From: Lepidodermella squamata
Taxonomy: Eukaryota > Gastrotricha
NCBI GenBank assembly: GCA_047495785.1
Contig: JBLDXI010000015.1
Coordinates: forward strand, 4,774,001-4,838,000
DNA: 64,000 bases
Direction: 5' to 3'
The translations under genes were made by a program, and so were the position numbers. Positions 38,586 to 48,332 of the stretch are shown one piece after another (the first letter of the stretch is position 1; every line of letters starts with the position of its first letter). The notes beneath the pieces are model-generated. The model did no database searches. It saw nothing but the letters and a program-made list of their open reading frames with translations, and was not told the DNA's origin.

Positions 38586-39250
38586 GCCTGGCATCTCACC
38601 CCGGCCTGATGTTCATTGACGTTGAGCTACCTTCTTGCTTTATACTGGATATCCTTTTTTTCTTCCTTGAATTGTGAGCATGAGTGAGGCACAACGCAGA
38701 CTATTAACGTGAAGTACCTTTGCGATCAAGGCAAAAAACAATCGTTTATTTGCTCAAGTTTTTACGCAACTCTAATAGGCTTCATCTTTCAAGCCCATAA
38801 AACTATTTTTGTACGTCATCGATTTGCGCATGATATGATTTCATCCGTTCATAAAAGCGGTTGTTCGAGCATTCGAACGTTCGATAACAGCAATCACTGC
38901 TCAAAACTGTTACGTCATCGTGCTGAAAAATAGCCGTCGTCGTAAATATGTTTTCAGAGGTAAATAACTTGCATCTGCGCAGTGTTATTTCTAACCTCCC
39001 GCCTATCCGCCTCCGAGCTGTACCTACATATATGCGCCGAGGGTCTTGAACACCTTAGCAACAGCCGGACTGTTATGTCTGCACATTATAAGGTCTCGAT
39101 GCTTTTTTTGCTTACATACGCAGGCGGCTTACAAGAGTTGTTACAAGTCTTCGTAGAAATGGGCGTTAATCCTTAGGCATCTGACGTAGACGGAATAACT
39201 CGTGACTTATATTACTTATGCGCGTTTTTTTCGGCGCGTTCAAGAGCGCT

Positions 39251-39258
39251 TATAAATA
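39251..39258 (+). promoter_or_regulatory. TATA box, candidate promoter of the transgelin/Mp20 gene
   Basis: TATAAATA followed by GGGAGATGGG, and by a TTCAG-type initiator about 30 bases downstream. It lies 460 bases before the start codon at 39711 on the same strand. Confidence 0.45.
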
Positions 39259-39710
39259 CGGGAGATGGGAGTAGTTATATTCAGGTCAAACAAAAAATCA
39301 GCCGAGTTGCGCCGCCTCGGGTGGGTTTCAAGCGTCCGGCTCAAATGCGGTGTGTATTTCCATTTATCTTGCGTTTTTTTTTATATATTATAACGTAACC
39401 CCGCTGTTATAGAGAGAGTATTAGACGCTGGGTAAATTCGCATTTTCCGCAGACACCGCTCGAGCGTACACAACAACGAAAAGATTCACCTTTAACTGTT
39501 ATTATAGATGTATAGATACTAATGTACTCGATACCGCTTGTTTGCTCTTCGGTACACTTTTATTGCGCATATTTCCGCATTTATCAAGGCTCCCGCTCCA
39601 ACATCCGCCTTTACTTATATTCCCATCTTTCATATCCTATTTAAGGACTAATTCTCACTATTTTGTAGATTTTTATTACAATTCTCAACTTCTCTCATCT
39701 CAATTAAATC

Positions 39711-40396
39711 ATGCCGGTAATATTTCCATTCTTAAATGTAATCGTAAATCATGTGTCATGTTTCTGCAGTTGCCAACGAAACGCGATCACGAAGCTGAAC
39801 GCCAGGTTTTGGATTGGATTGCCGCTGTCACTGGTGAGTCGATCCCTGCCAATGCTGACTACGACAAGACCCTCAAGGACGGTGTTCTGATTTGCAAGTA
39901 AGTCTAACCCCATCTTTATAGCGAATTTTCTCTCACGGTAGTTAATTCTAGGCTGATGAACAAATTGCAACCAAATAGCGTGAAGCAAATCAACACTAAA
40001 GGCAGCAACTTTGCCTTGATGGAAAACCACCAGCGTTTCTTGGGTAAGGCTCCCTTAAAATTTCGAAATTACCCCAATCCAAGGGTTGTGTTTTTCATAG
40101 ATGCTGCTAAAGCGTACGGTCTTCCTGATGATGAAGTCTTCCAAACCGTTGATCTGTTCGAGGCCCGTAATATCCCGCAGGTAACCAAGTGCCTGCACGC
40201 TCTCGGCCGCATTACCCAAAAGCACCCCGAGTACAAAGGCCCTCACCTTGGACCGAAGATGGCCGAGGAAAACAAGCGTGAATTCACCGAGGAGCAACTC
40301 GCCGAGGCTCGCGCCGCTGTCCCTGTTCTTCAAGCGAATAGCAACAAGGGCGCCAACGCGTCCGGTATCAACATGGGCAACAGTCGGCACATGTGA
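39711..40396 (+). CDS. transgelin / muscle protein 20 (calponin-homology) family
   Basis: Actin-binding muscle or cytoskeletal protein. Exons 39711-39716 (ATG CCG only), 39770-39897, 39952-40043, 40101-40396; 173 aa. An unspliced alternative start at 39758 (MFLQ) is also in frame. Seen: one calponin-homology domain (about 10-120) with 'VLDWIAAVTGE', 'LKDGVLICKLMNKLQP', 'NFALMENHQRFLDAAKAYG' and 'DLFEARNIPQVTKCLHALGR'. After the domain come 'GPHLGPKMAEENKREFTEEQL' and a single calponin-like repeat 'GANASGINMGNSRHM', as in nematode and arthropod Mp20/transgelin proteins. The size fits the family (about 170-190). The short tail distinguishes it from true calponins with several repeats. Confidence 0.93.
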
Positions 40397-40594
40397 AAAG
40401 CAACACCTTCCGCATGTCTTCAATATTATATTGAACTTCTTATATACCACCCTTCATTTATAATGGTAAATTTGTTTTCTAAATGATTCAAACAGATATT
40501 TGCTCCCGTTTGAAGTTTTCGCAACTGCTTGAAATTATTGGCTCCGTAATAATACGTAAAATCAGAACTCGTCGCGCATTTTTCACGTTTCGCA

Positions 40595-40604
40595 TATATA
40601 AAAA
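40595..40604 (+). promoter_or_regulatory. TATA box upstream of the 42-codon smORF
   Basis: TATATAAAAA located 88 bases before the ATG at 40683. A start site about 30 bases downstream would give a 5' leader of roughly 55 bases. Confidence 0.5.
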
Positions 40605-40682
40605 GTCGGTGCTAAATTTGTTGTTTTCTTCGCAATCTTCGCAAGCCTGGTGAAGAGGAACAATCGGTTACTGCCTTAAGAA

Positions 40683-40811
40683 ATGGCGAATTTATTAGAG
40701 CTGACCAACATTAATTGGCCTCGTCTTTTTACAGGAGCTCTTGTCGTTGTTCAATCTCTGTTGTTAAATTTCAAGTTGTTTTTCTTATCGAAACGCAAGG
40801 AACCATGTTGA
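40683..40811 (+). CDS. putative 42-residue membrane micropeptide
   Basis: Unbroken 42-codon frame starting MANLLELTNINWPRLFTG and ending FFLSKRKEPC. Seen: a strong start context (AAGAAATGG), a TATA box 88 bases upstream, a poly(A) signal 35 bases after the stop, one hydrophobic segment (about residues 15-35) and a basic C-terminus (SKRK). This resembles the layout of a tail-anchored or single-pass micropeptide. It follows directly behind a muscle gene. Family not recognised. It could be chance, but promoter, frame and poly(A) signal together are unusual for spacer DNA. Confidence 0.45.
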   Translation: MANLLELTNINWPRLFTGALVVVQSLLLNFKLFFLSKRKEPC

Positions 40812-40845
40812 ATGCATGCATTAGTCATCGTGAGAAATAATCATC

Positions 40846-40851
40846 AATAAA
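40846..40851 (+). terminator. poly(A) signal AATAAA after the smORF
   Basis: AATAAA 35 bases downstream of the smORF stop. It could alternatively serve the upstream transgelin gene. Confidence 0.45.
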
Positions 40852-40928
40852 GCAACGTTATTCGCATTTATTTCAAGAAGCGTGATAATTTAATGCAATA
40901 TAAAATAACAAGGGGCACTGTGCGAATA

Positions 40929-41399
40929 TCAGCTTGGAGGATTCGACGCTGGAGGGTGTTGCTGTTGAAGACTTTGAACGGTTTGGCCAAGGTCGGATAG
41001 CTGAAACAGATAATTAAATCAACTAAATTTGTTAAAATTCAACTTACATCTTGCATTAATTTGTCGAATTGCTCATTTGCCAGGGTCGAGTAAAGTTCAG
41101 GCTTCTCACGGCCTCGATCATCCCTAAATTTAAAAATTAATAATTCCAGGAAAAATAAAATAAAATAAAATCAGCGAACCCATCTTTGTCTCCATGGACA
41201 ATATCGGTCTGAAAGTGGCTTTGAGCCAGCTCCTCTTGTTTTGTCCTTATAGCATCCAATTTTGACAGTGAGCAACCGCAATCAGCACCTATTAAACAGT
41301 TTCAAAAAAAATTCGATAGACAATTGCGAGTCATCTACCAAAAGCATCGAGTTTTCCGTTTCGAAAATCGTCCAATAATTTCAGCAACTCCCTCTCCAT
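40929..41399 (-). CDS. CCDC28-like coiled-coil protein
   Basis: CCDC28B modulates mTORC2 and cilium length in vertebrates. Exons (minus): 41399-41339, 41288-41180, 41123-41048, 41000-40929; 105 aa, equal to the conserved C-terminal part of the roughly 200-residue vertebrate proteins. Seen: 'ELLKLLDDFRNGKLDAFG' matching human 'GLLNLLNDFHSGRLQAFG'; 'EELAQSHFQTDI' matching 'EKLARLHFSLDV'; an acidic stretch; and the helix 'FDKLMQDLSDLGQTVQSLQ' matching 'LDQLLSNLEDLSNSIQKLH'. ATG 41399 is preceded by no further recognisable exon, so the short form may be complete. The four exons have consistent phases and introns of about 47-56 bases. Confidence 0.85.
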
Positions 41400-42253
41400 T
41401 TTATATATTTAGGCAATTCTACGGATTAAAACCAGAATGGAAATTAATCAAGATTCAAATTAAAATCGAAAGTCTGTTTTATTGTTAAAATTTGAAATTT
41501 TTCACACGCTCAGACATTAAAAGATAGCAACGACGAGATAGAAAAATTAATTTACAGTAGCTGAGCCCTGAAATAGCGCCCATTTGCGATGATGATAAAA
41601 ATTGAATAATTGATTTTCAAATAGCGATAAGTTGCTCTGCAATCAACTGAGATTTCGCGTTTTTCCTTTCGCATATTGTAAAATATACGTTCGGCGAGAA
41701 ATGTACGGCAACCAACGCAACTAATCGAAAAATGTGAAATAATTATAATTATAATAATATAGCGTGATTAAAATAGCGGTCAGGTAATAAAAAAAAATGA
41801 ACTGCTCATGATGATGAACGTCGAAAGCCGCGAGATCAATCGCCAGCGTAAAGAAAAAGATAGCAGGAAGCTAGACTACAATTTTGAGACTTTGATCGAC
41901 ATCGATGAAAACAGAAAAGGCGACCCACAAATAAATGCACAATTATAGGTTTGAGTAGCTAAAACAATAATAATGATGACAATAATAAATCGTAAAAAAA
42001 GTGTCCAAACCGGTGAAAAAAACGACAATTTCAAAATAATGGTAGACATAAATAGCAATAAATTGGATAACAGTGACGTTTCAACATGATTCGAGTAATA
42101 AATTGATTTAATGTGCCAATCAATAAGCATTTGCACACATACACAGGTTATTGCTCAACTCGATCCTCAACTGCAACGCAATAATAACAGTGCTGCATAG
42201 AAAAGTGTTGTCGGTTGAAGACGGTAGAATAATTCATTTTTGAGCGGTTTATT
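41400..42253. other. intergenic, AT-rich
   Basis: Upstream of CCDC28 and 3'UTR of the NHP10-like gene A (minus). AT-rich with A/T runs. No gene recognised. Confidence 0.5.
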
Positions 42254-44231
42254 TCAACACATTGGTGGAGGCGGCGGCGGAGGAGGGGCTGCCAGTTCGT
42301 TGAAGCGGAAATTCGCCGAGACTGGCGGCTCAGGAGGCAGCGGGATATCGGCCACGTTGAACGCATTCGAAGAGCGAACCTCTTGCTCCTCCTTAACCGA
42401 ATTAGTTTCACTCGTTTGATTGATGATTGTAATCGTTGGTTCTGTTTCCATCTTAACATCAGGCTGATTGGCTGATTCAACAGCTGATTTTTCAGGCGAT
42501 TTGGAAGATACTTCAGGAACTTCAGGGGCGGCGGATCTTACCGGCGAATGGGACTGTTTCGCGTCTTCAAACACCTCGGAGTTGGCACTTTCGTTTTTCA
42601 CCTCCATCTCGTGCGATTCCGCTGGTGGATTCTGAACAGCCGTCGCGGGTTCGGCGCTGTTTTGCGACAGCGTCGAACTCATCGTCGCATCGCGGTCCGT
42701 CTCGCCGTGTTCACTCTCGTCGGCCATCATAACAACCGGCGGATCGGTGGTTGGCATAGCTGCCTGGTGGTGCCATTCCGAAGTCATCGCAGGGTCTATC
42801 AAGGCGGCGTGATGTTGCTCAGGAGAGCTGTTTGAATTCGAATGGCGCTCTTCACCCGTTGAACCGCCGTTATTTTCGAGATGGCCACCAGTAGCCGATG
42901 CACTCTCGCCGCTAGTTTCATCGCCGGTGGTGGTCGAGGATAGTATCATAGATTCGGATGTGAGTCCGAGACCGAGACACTCCATCGCCTCACCGTTCGC
43001 GTTGAGTAGAAACACGTCTTCGCTCGAGTTGTGCTGCAATTCCGACATCGACAACGCCTCCTCGGCCACCACGTTCGGCTCACTCGAAGTCGAGGCGAGG
43101 AGAGCATCGCTGGCCAGGCAAATGTTGCTGCCTTCGTTGTTGCCCGTCGACGACGGGGTGGGCGAGCAGTCGGCGGACGCTGCGGTCGGCGTTGTCATGC
43201 CGCTGCCGGGCTGCTGCCGCGAACTCGGCCGGCCAGGGCCGTTTCGCGATGACGAAGAGTTTTTCTTCGGCCGTTTCGCCGCCGGCTGTTCGTTCAGCAG
43301 CGCGTCCTCCTCGGGGAACGGAGGCGGAAGACCCAACAAAACATTCGAAGACGACGACGACAGAGACGGCTGGCGAGTCGCAGAGTATTCTTTCATCTCA
43401 GCGTCGTAGCGCGATTTTTCAACCTCGTACAGCGTGTAGAACGTCTTTTTCTCCTCTTGCGGCAGGTCAAGCCAGAGCTGGCTCAACTTTCGAGTCACTT
43501 CTTTCCGGTCGACATCGCCCTGACGCTCCTCCATCATCTGCCGTTGAACGGCGGCGCGGCGTTGCTCGCAGAAGATGAAATACGCGTTCACTGGTTTCCG
43601 CGGCGCCTCCGGGTCTTTTTTCGCTCGAGGTGTGCCCGACGTGGACTTTTTCTTCGCTTTCGATGTCGAAGACGCCGGGTCGAGGTTGTCGAAGAACGAG
43701 CCGGACATGAGTGGCGGTGTCTGCTGGACAGGTTGGCTGCTGCTGCTGCCGCGTCGTGATAGCGAAGTCGAAGCAGAGCCCATTGAATTCGGCGTTGTTG
43801 GAGATGTAACATCGCTGATGGTCTTTTTCTGGGCAATCAGCAGTTCGTAAGCGAAATCTTCGTCGCAAAACTGCGGCAGGTCGATTTCACAAAACTGGTC
43901 TCCATACCGTTCCAAACGTTCAGCAAGTAATCTGAAAATAATAAAAAGAACATTAAAATTAATTACAAAATTCCTCCTTAAAAGCTTGCCTCCTTTCATG
44001 AAGAAGTCTCTTGAGAAGTTTTTTACTTCGAAGCAAGCTGCTGTAGATGCGGTCGGTTTCTTCTTTCACTTGCATGCATTTCCTCGTCAGAATTTTGTAC
44101 TTGGCATCATAGACAGCCTCCGAACCAGAGGCCGCCGGGCCGCCATTCGTGTGCTTCGCTGAGTGGTGATTGTTATGGTGTTGCAGTTGATGTTGCTGTT
44201 GTTGTTGCTGTTGTCCAGGTAAACTGAACAT
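42254..44231 (-). CDS. NHP10-like HMG-box chromatin protein (copy A)
   Basis: Yeast Nhp10 is an HMG-box subunit of the INO80 chromatin remodeller. Exons (minus): 44231-43990 and 43931-42254; 639 aa. The intron uses a GC donor (AG|GCAAGC). Seen: poly-Gln/His N-terminus; helical segment 'KYKILTRKCMQVKEETDRIY', then 'LLKRLLHERRLLAERLERYG', the INO80E/TFPT/Nhp10-type coiled coil; acidic 'CDEDFAYELLIAQK'; HMG box at about 190-266 ('PRKPVNAYFIFCEQRR', 'LWLDLPQEEKKTFYTLYEVE'); nuclear-type basic run 'AAKRPKKNSSSS'; and a long acidic Ser-rich C-terminal region ending in poly-Pro. Same plan as copy B at 45415-46925. Role in INO80 is inferred from the shared coiled-coil plus HMG order. Confidence 0.82.
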
Positions 44232-45414
44232 TGCGTAAAATCCTAAATTTCAAAATAAAAATCGATGCAATATTGCTTTTACTGAGCTCATTTTTTTGTG
44301 TTAATATTATGTGTTACAGAAGTGAATCCAGCATAGGAATTGACGCCTTCATTTCATAGAACATTTGATAGATCGAGCGATATTTTTTCATATTCATATA
44401 ATTTGTTTTTTTTGAACGGAGCAATGATCGCCGGGAAAAGAATGTTGAATTCAATTGTATAGATTCGTCATTTTTCATCTTTGCAATAATAATCGATTTA
44501 TACAAACATAAATTGACGCGCACAATCAATCGCGGCATTCTGCAGAGAACGAAAGCCAAGAGTTTGTTTGGACCCGATACACAAACGTATACTTTCTGGT
44601 AGTTTTAGTAGTGTTATTGAGTCAAAATCAAAAATCAAAATAATAAAAGTAGTACGATTTTTCTGTGACAATAATTATTAGATGTTGAGGATGAGGAGAA
44701 GGAGGAAAGCGAAACTCAAACATTAGACACGTAAATTGTTGCATAACTCTATAAATTTTGAAGCATGTCGTCAAAAAATAATGGTAACAATTAAACGAAC
44801 GGAGGTAAGTAATAAAACTTCGGGGCACTCGTGTCGCTGTTTCTTGTCGAAATTTCTGGCAAGATCAGAACAGCATTAACCGCCCGTTTTAAATTATTAG
44901 GAACACGATTCATCATGATTTTAAAGAAGAATACAAGAACTAGTATAACGGAAACTGAAACAACAACAACAAAAAACAACAAAATAACAGAGCGTAACAT
45001 CTCGTATTACAAGACGTAGCAACAAGCAGGGCGGAATGCGATATTTTCTTTATCAAGTAGTAACGAGTATAACGAGTCGTATGCTTGCTAGTAGAATAGT
45101 AGTAGTAGTAGTAGAAGTAGTGAAAGGAAAACAGAACTTTCCACGGGAGCGTTTCATCAGAAATTTGGGCCGCTTTGATGAAGATTAATGAAAGAACGAG
45201 TACGCATGGAGTCTCATAGATACGAATTTACAGAAAACTATCATCAGCGTCAACACGACTGTTTGAACTCTCATGCGATTCGAGATGATTCAAAAATAAC
45301 ACCACGAAAGAAATAACCACTGGTTAGAGAGAGAAGGTACTGAGTTAAAATTATGGCACATTCGTTGTTGCAGGGTCGTTGCGTCACTCGTGAAGTTTTT
45401 GCACAGCTTTAGAT
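44232..45414. other. intergenic between the two NHP10-like copies
   Basis: AT-rich spacer with the 3'UTR of copy B and a TAG-repeat microsatellite at 45090-45120. No gene recognised. Confidence 0.5.
45090..45120. repeat. (TAG)n microsatellite
   Basis: About nine imperfect TAG/GTA units. Confidence 0.8.
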
Positions 45415-46925
45415 TCAAGGCACGGACATTTCACTGCCACCGCCCGACTGGTGGGGTAGGTGGTGGTGCGGCTGCAGGTGGAACAGCGCGAACTGGCCGG
45501 AGGAATGCAAGTTGCCGAAACCGCCGCTGGGCGGCTGCATTTCGAAACTCGGCTCGCCCGAAGACGTACCGGGCGACTCGATCACATGTGACGATGCAGC
45601 CGCGGCAGAGTTCATGAACACTTCGTCGGTCGCGTCATCGCCCGCTGTCACAAAAATCGGCGGTTGGGGCGCGTAGCTGAGAGGGGACGGCTGCAAACCC
45701 GGGTCGGCCAACGACGGCGACGACGCTGTGTCGCCCGACGTGAAAAACCCGACACCAGGCATGACCTGCTCCACCTTAACGCCGCGAAACATGTCGTCGT
45801 AAGAGCCGCCAAACGGCATCATTCCGCCGTTTTCGGCGAAGCAGTTGCTAGGCAACGGTGCGGGTGAAGACGCAGAACTCGGGATCAGATTAGACGCATC
45901 TGATTTCTTCGATCTGCGCGCCTTTTTTGGCTTCGACGGCCCCCCCACTGACGAGGTGAAACTCGACGTGCTCGCGACAAGTGAGCGGTCGAAGGGCTCT
46001 AGCGGTTCTTCGAACCCGATTGGCCTCAGTTTGGCGTACTCCTCCATCTCTAGACCATAGCGCACTTTATCTTTCCGATATTCATCAAAATAAACATTTT
46101 TCTCATCGTCCGTCAAGGCACCCCACATCTGCCCGAGGCGACGTGTCACTTCTTTCCTATCAACTTCACCACCACTTTGTTCCTAAAAAAAAATTGGAAT
46201 AGATAACACGCTTTTCAAAAGGGTTTGAACTAACGATTGAAAGCTGCGACTGGACAAGGCTGCGTTTCTTATCGCAGAAAATAAAATACGCGTTCACCGG
46301 TTTGCGAGGCGCGTCTGGGTCGCGTTTCGGCAACGGCGTCGATGAGGTAGAGGCCCCGCCGGCAGCAGCTGCAGCCAGGGCTTTCTTCGTGAGTTTACTC
46401 TTCGCCAGCCGCCGACCGCCCGGCACATTGCCACCACTATTGCCACTTGATTCTAAAAGGAGCAACTGAGCAGGCATGGAACTTGAGCCGGACGACGCCA
46501 ACAGAGATTGATTCGGGGAGGTAGATTCGCTGCCTCCCGCCGAGCACGCCTGTTTCTGACTGATGAGCACTTCGTAGGCGAAATCCTCCTCGCCAAACAC
46601 TGGAATTTCCACATCCGATATTCTGTCGCGATACTGTCTCTCCAATTTTTCTCTCAACGCTCTGAAAAGACAAAATTTAAGCATTTTGGTAATTCAAATA
46701 TTCCGCCTTCCCTTACCTTCGCTCGTATAGAACTTTAGCCAACATGCGTTTACATCGCAGAAGGCGCTCGTAGATTTTGTCAGTTTCCTGTCGAAGAATC
46801 ATTAATATCCAATAATTTATATGAAAATGGGAATATACCTGCTTCACTTCTGAGCATCTTTTTGAAAGAATTTGGTATTTCAGTTCATATACAGCGTCTT
46901 CATCTTTATAAAAACCTAGAGACAT
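45415..46925 (-). CDS. NHP10-like HMG-box chromatin protein (copy B)
   Basis: Tandem paralog of copy A. Exons (minus): 46925-46839, 46787-46717, 46661-46235, 46182-45415; 450 aa from the ATG at 46925; an upstream coding exon joining in frame is possible. Seen: 'YELKYQILSKRCSEVKQETDKIY', 'MLAKVLYERRALREKLERQY' (coiled coil as in copy A), 'FGEEDFAYEVLISQK', HMG box from about 166 ('PRKPVNAYFIFCDKKR', 'VTRRLGQMWGALTDDEKN'), basic 'KPKKARRSKKS' and a Ser/Pro/Gly-rich tail with a His run. The HMG box is interrupted by an intron that copy A lacks, and copy B's coiled coil has one more intron. Function as for copy A, inferred. Confidence 0.82.
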
Positions 46926-47226
46926 GCCGCTGTTTTGCTTCCTCGATTTCAAAACATGGCATGCCTAGAAATCAGAAAAAAGAGTCACAATACAGACCAT
47001 TTACTGGAAGAAAATAAATGAGACATGGAATTTGAAATAAAAGAGACTCTCGATAATTGCACAGAATTGCGTAAAATACTTTGAAGGAAGCGAATAAACA
47101 CAAGATCACAATAAGCCAGCAATTTTGGCAGAAAATCTACTTCGATATCAATTTTGTCGTTGCTCGTGCACGTTAACAATGAAAATGGATATTTGAACGA
47201 ATCAATAATATATGGAAGAAGGAATT

Positions 47227-48033
47227 TCAAGGCAAGTCGAAGAAATCAACGCTCTGTCCTGACGAATAATTGCCAGAATTGAGAAGTTGAACCAATTTGT
47301 CAGCGGAGTCCACTGGTTCAATAAGGTCCCACGTTTTTGAATCAGCTTTCAGCGTTTCGTCTTTCGTCATCAGCTGAACTTCGCATGACATTTCCGTCAA
47401 AAGCGGCCCAGGGCTGTACTGTAAAACGTTCACATTAGGCCGTTCAACGGCAAGACATGAGAAAAACATGGCACGAGCAGCTTTTGCCACGCAATACGGT
47501 GTCCAGCTCGGAAATGATTTACTCGCAGCAAGAGATGATATATTAACGACGAAAAACCTGTTTCCAATACTGAGCCACTTTTTCTCAAGTTCCTTCAAGA
47601 TCAGGCCATTAAATTCGCCAACATGAATGAGATTTGCGTCAAGATAAAGATTGATACGATCCGACTCCTCTTCGGCAGCCGTCGACCAATCAGTCGCGAA
47701 CTGCGACAAGAATGATCCGTGGTTATGGATAAGCAACGTCTGTGTTTCAATATTTTCCAGGCCGACGCAGAACTCAACGACCTGTTTATACTTTTCCGAA
47801 AAGTCCTTCGCTCCAAATTCGAGAATGGCAATTTCGACAATATGGCTGGGATTTATGGCTTTGATTTTTTCTGCAACTTTCGCCAATGTCTCGTGAGCTC
47901 GTCCAATTAAAACGAAAATGCTGGGCGAAACGAAAAACTTGGCGAGTTGTAACACCAAAGCACGGCCGAATCCTTTTGAAGGTCCCGTAATTATAACAAG
48001 GGAAGAAACATTGGGAGAAAGCGTTTGAACCAT
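47227..48033 (-). CDS. SPR: sepiapterin reductase
   Basis: NADPH-dependent short-chain dehydrogenase that makes the last step(s) of tetrahydrobiopterin synthesis in the cytosol. Single exon, 268 aa (human 261), ATG 48033. Seen: Rossmann motif 'VIITGPSKGFGRAL' (human LLTGASRGFGRTL); 'LLIHNHGSF' in place of the usual NNAG; catalytic Ser in 'VVNISSLAA'; YxxxK as 'YCVAKAARAMFF' (human YCAGKAARDMLF); 'VLQYSPGPLLTEM' (human VLNYAPGPLDTDM); and the C-terminal 'SGQSVDFFDL' (human SGAHVDFYD). NNAG to HNHG is a small departure. A strong splice acceptor (TTTATTTTTAG) lies 25 bases before the ATG although the coding part has no intron. It sits 299 bases downstream of the hexosaminidase. Confidence 0.93.
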   Translation of the reverse strand: MVQTLSPNVSSLVIITGPSKGFGRALVLQLAKFFVSPSIFVLIGRAHETLAKVAEKIKAINPSHIVEIAILEFGAKDFSEKYKQVVEFCVGLENIETQTLLIHNHGSFLSQFATDWSTAAEEESDRINLYLDANLIHVGEFNGLILKELEKKWLSIGNRFFVVNISSLAASKSFPSWTPYCVAKAARAMFFSCLAVERPNVNVLQYSPGPLLTEMSCEVQLMTKDETLKADSKTWDLIEPVDSADKLVQLLNSGNYSSGQSVDFFDLP

Positions 48034-48332
48034 GTTAAATCTAACTATAATTTCCCTAAAAATAAACAAATCGTTGAGTAACTTGAAATGAAATAAAATT
48101 CAATGGCAGAGTGATCATTCGTCGATGACAAGGTGCAGAATCACGATAATGAAAAACAAAGCAGTTTTGTTGAAGCAGATTGCACGAATTTAACGGCGAG
48201 CAGCGACTGCCGGCAAGCTTTTGAGTATAGTAGTATTGCAAATAATTAAAAATGGTCACAACTCTGAACAATTAATCACGAATCAACAGTATCACGTTGA
48301 TAGTCAATGTTCCGAAAGTCCATAAAAATCGA

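Larger units (their letters stand above)
36209..39710. other. 3.5 kb intergenic region upstream of receptor B and the muscle gene
   Basis: Largest gene-free stretch. The part near 36209 is the receptor B promoter side; a 3' splice consensus lies about 20 bases before its ATG. Two TATA boxes face right, at 38579 and 39251, the latter a good candidate promoter for the transgelin gene. No coding gene recognised; the many small open frames lack known motifs. Confidence 0.5.

Noticed and set aside
38579-38933. TATA box followed by a short frame MSEAQRRLLT and a donor-like site, as an alternative first exon of the transgelin gene
   Set aside because: The reading phase does not match the transgelin second exon.
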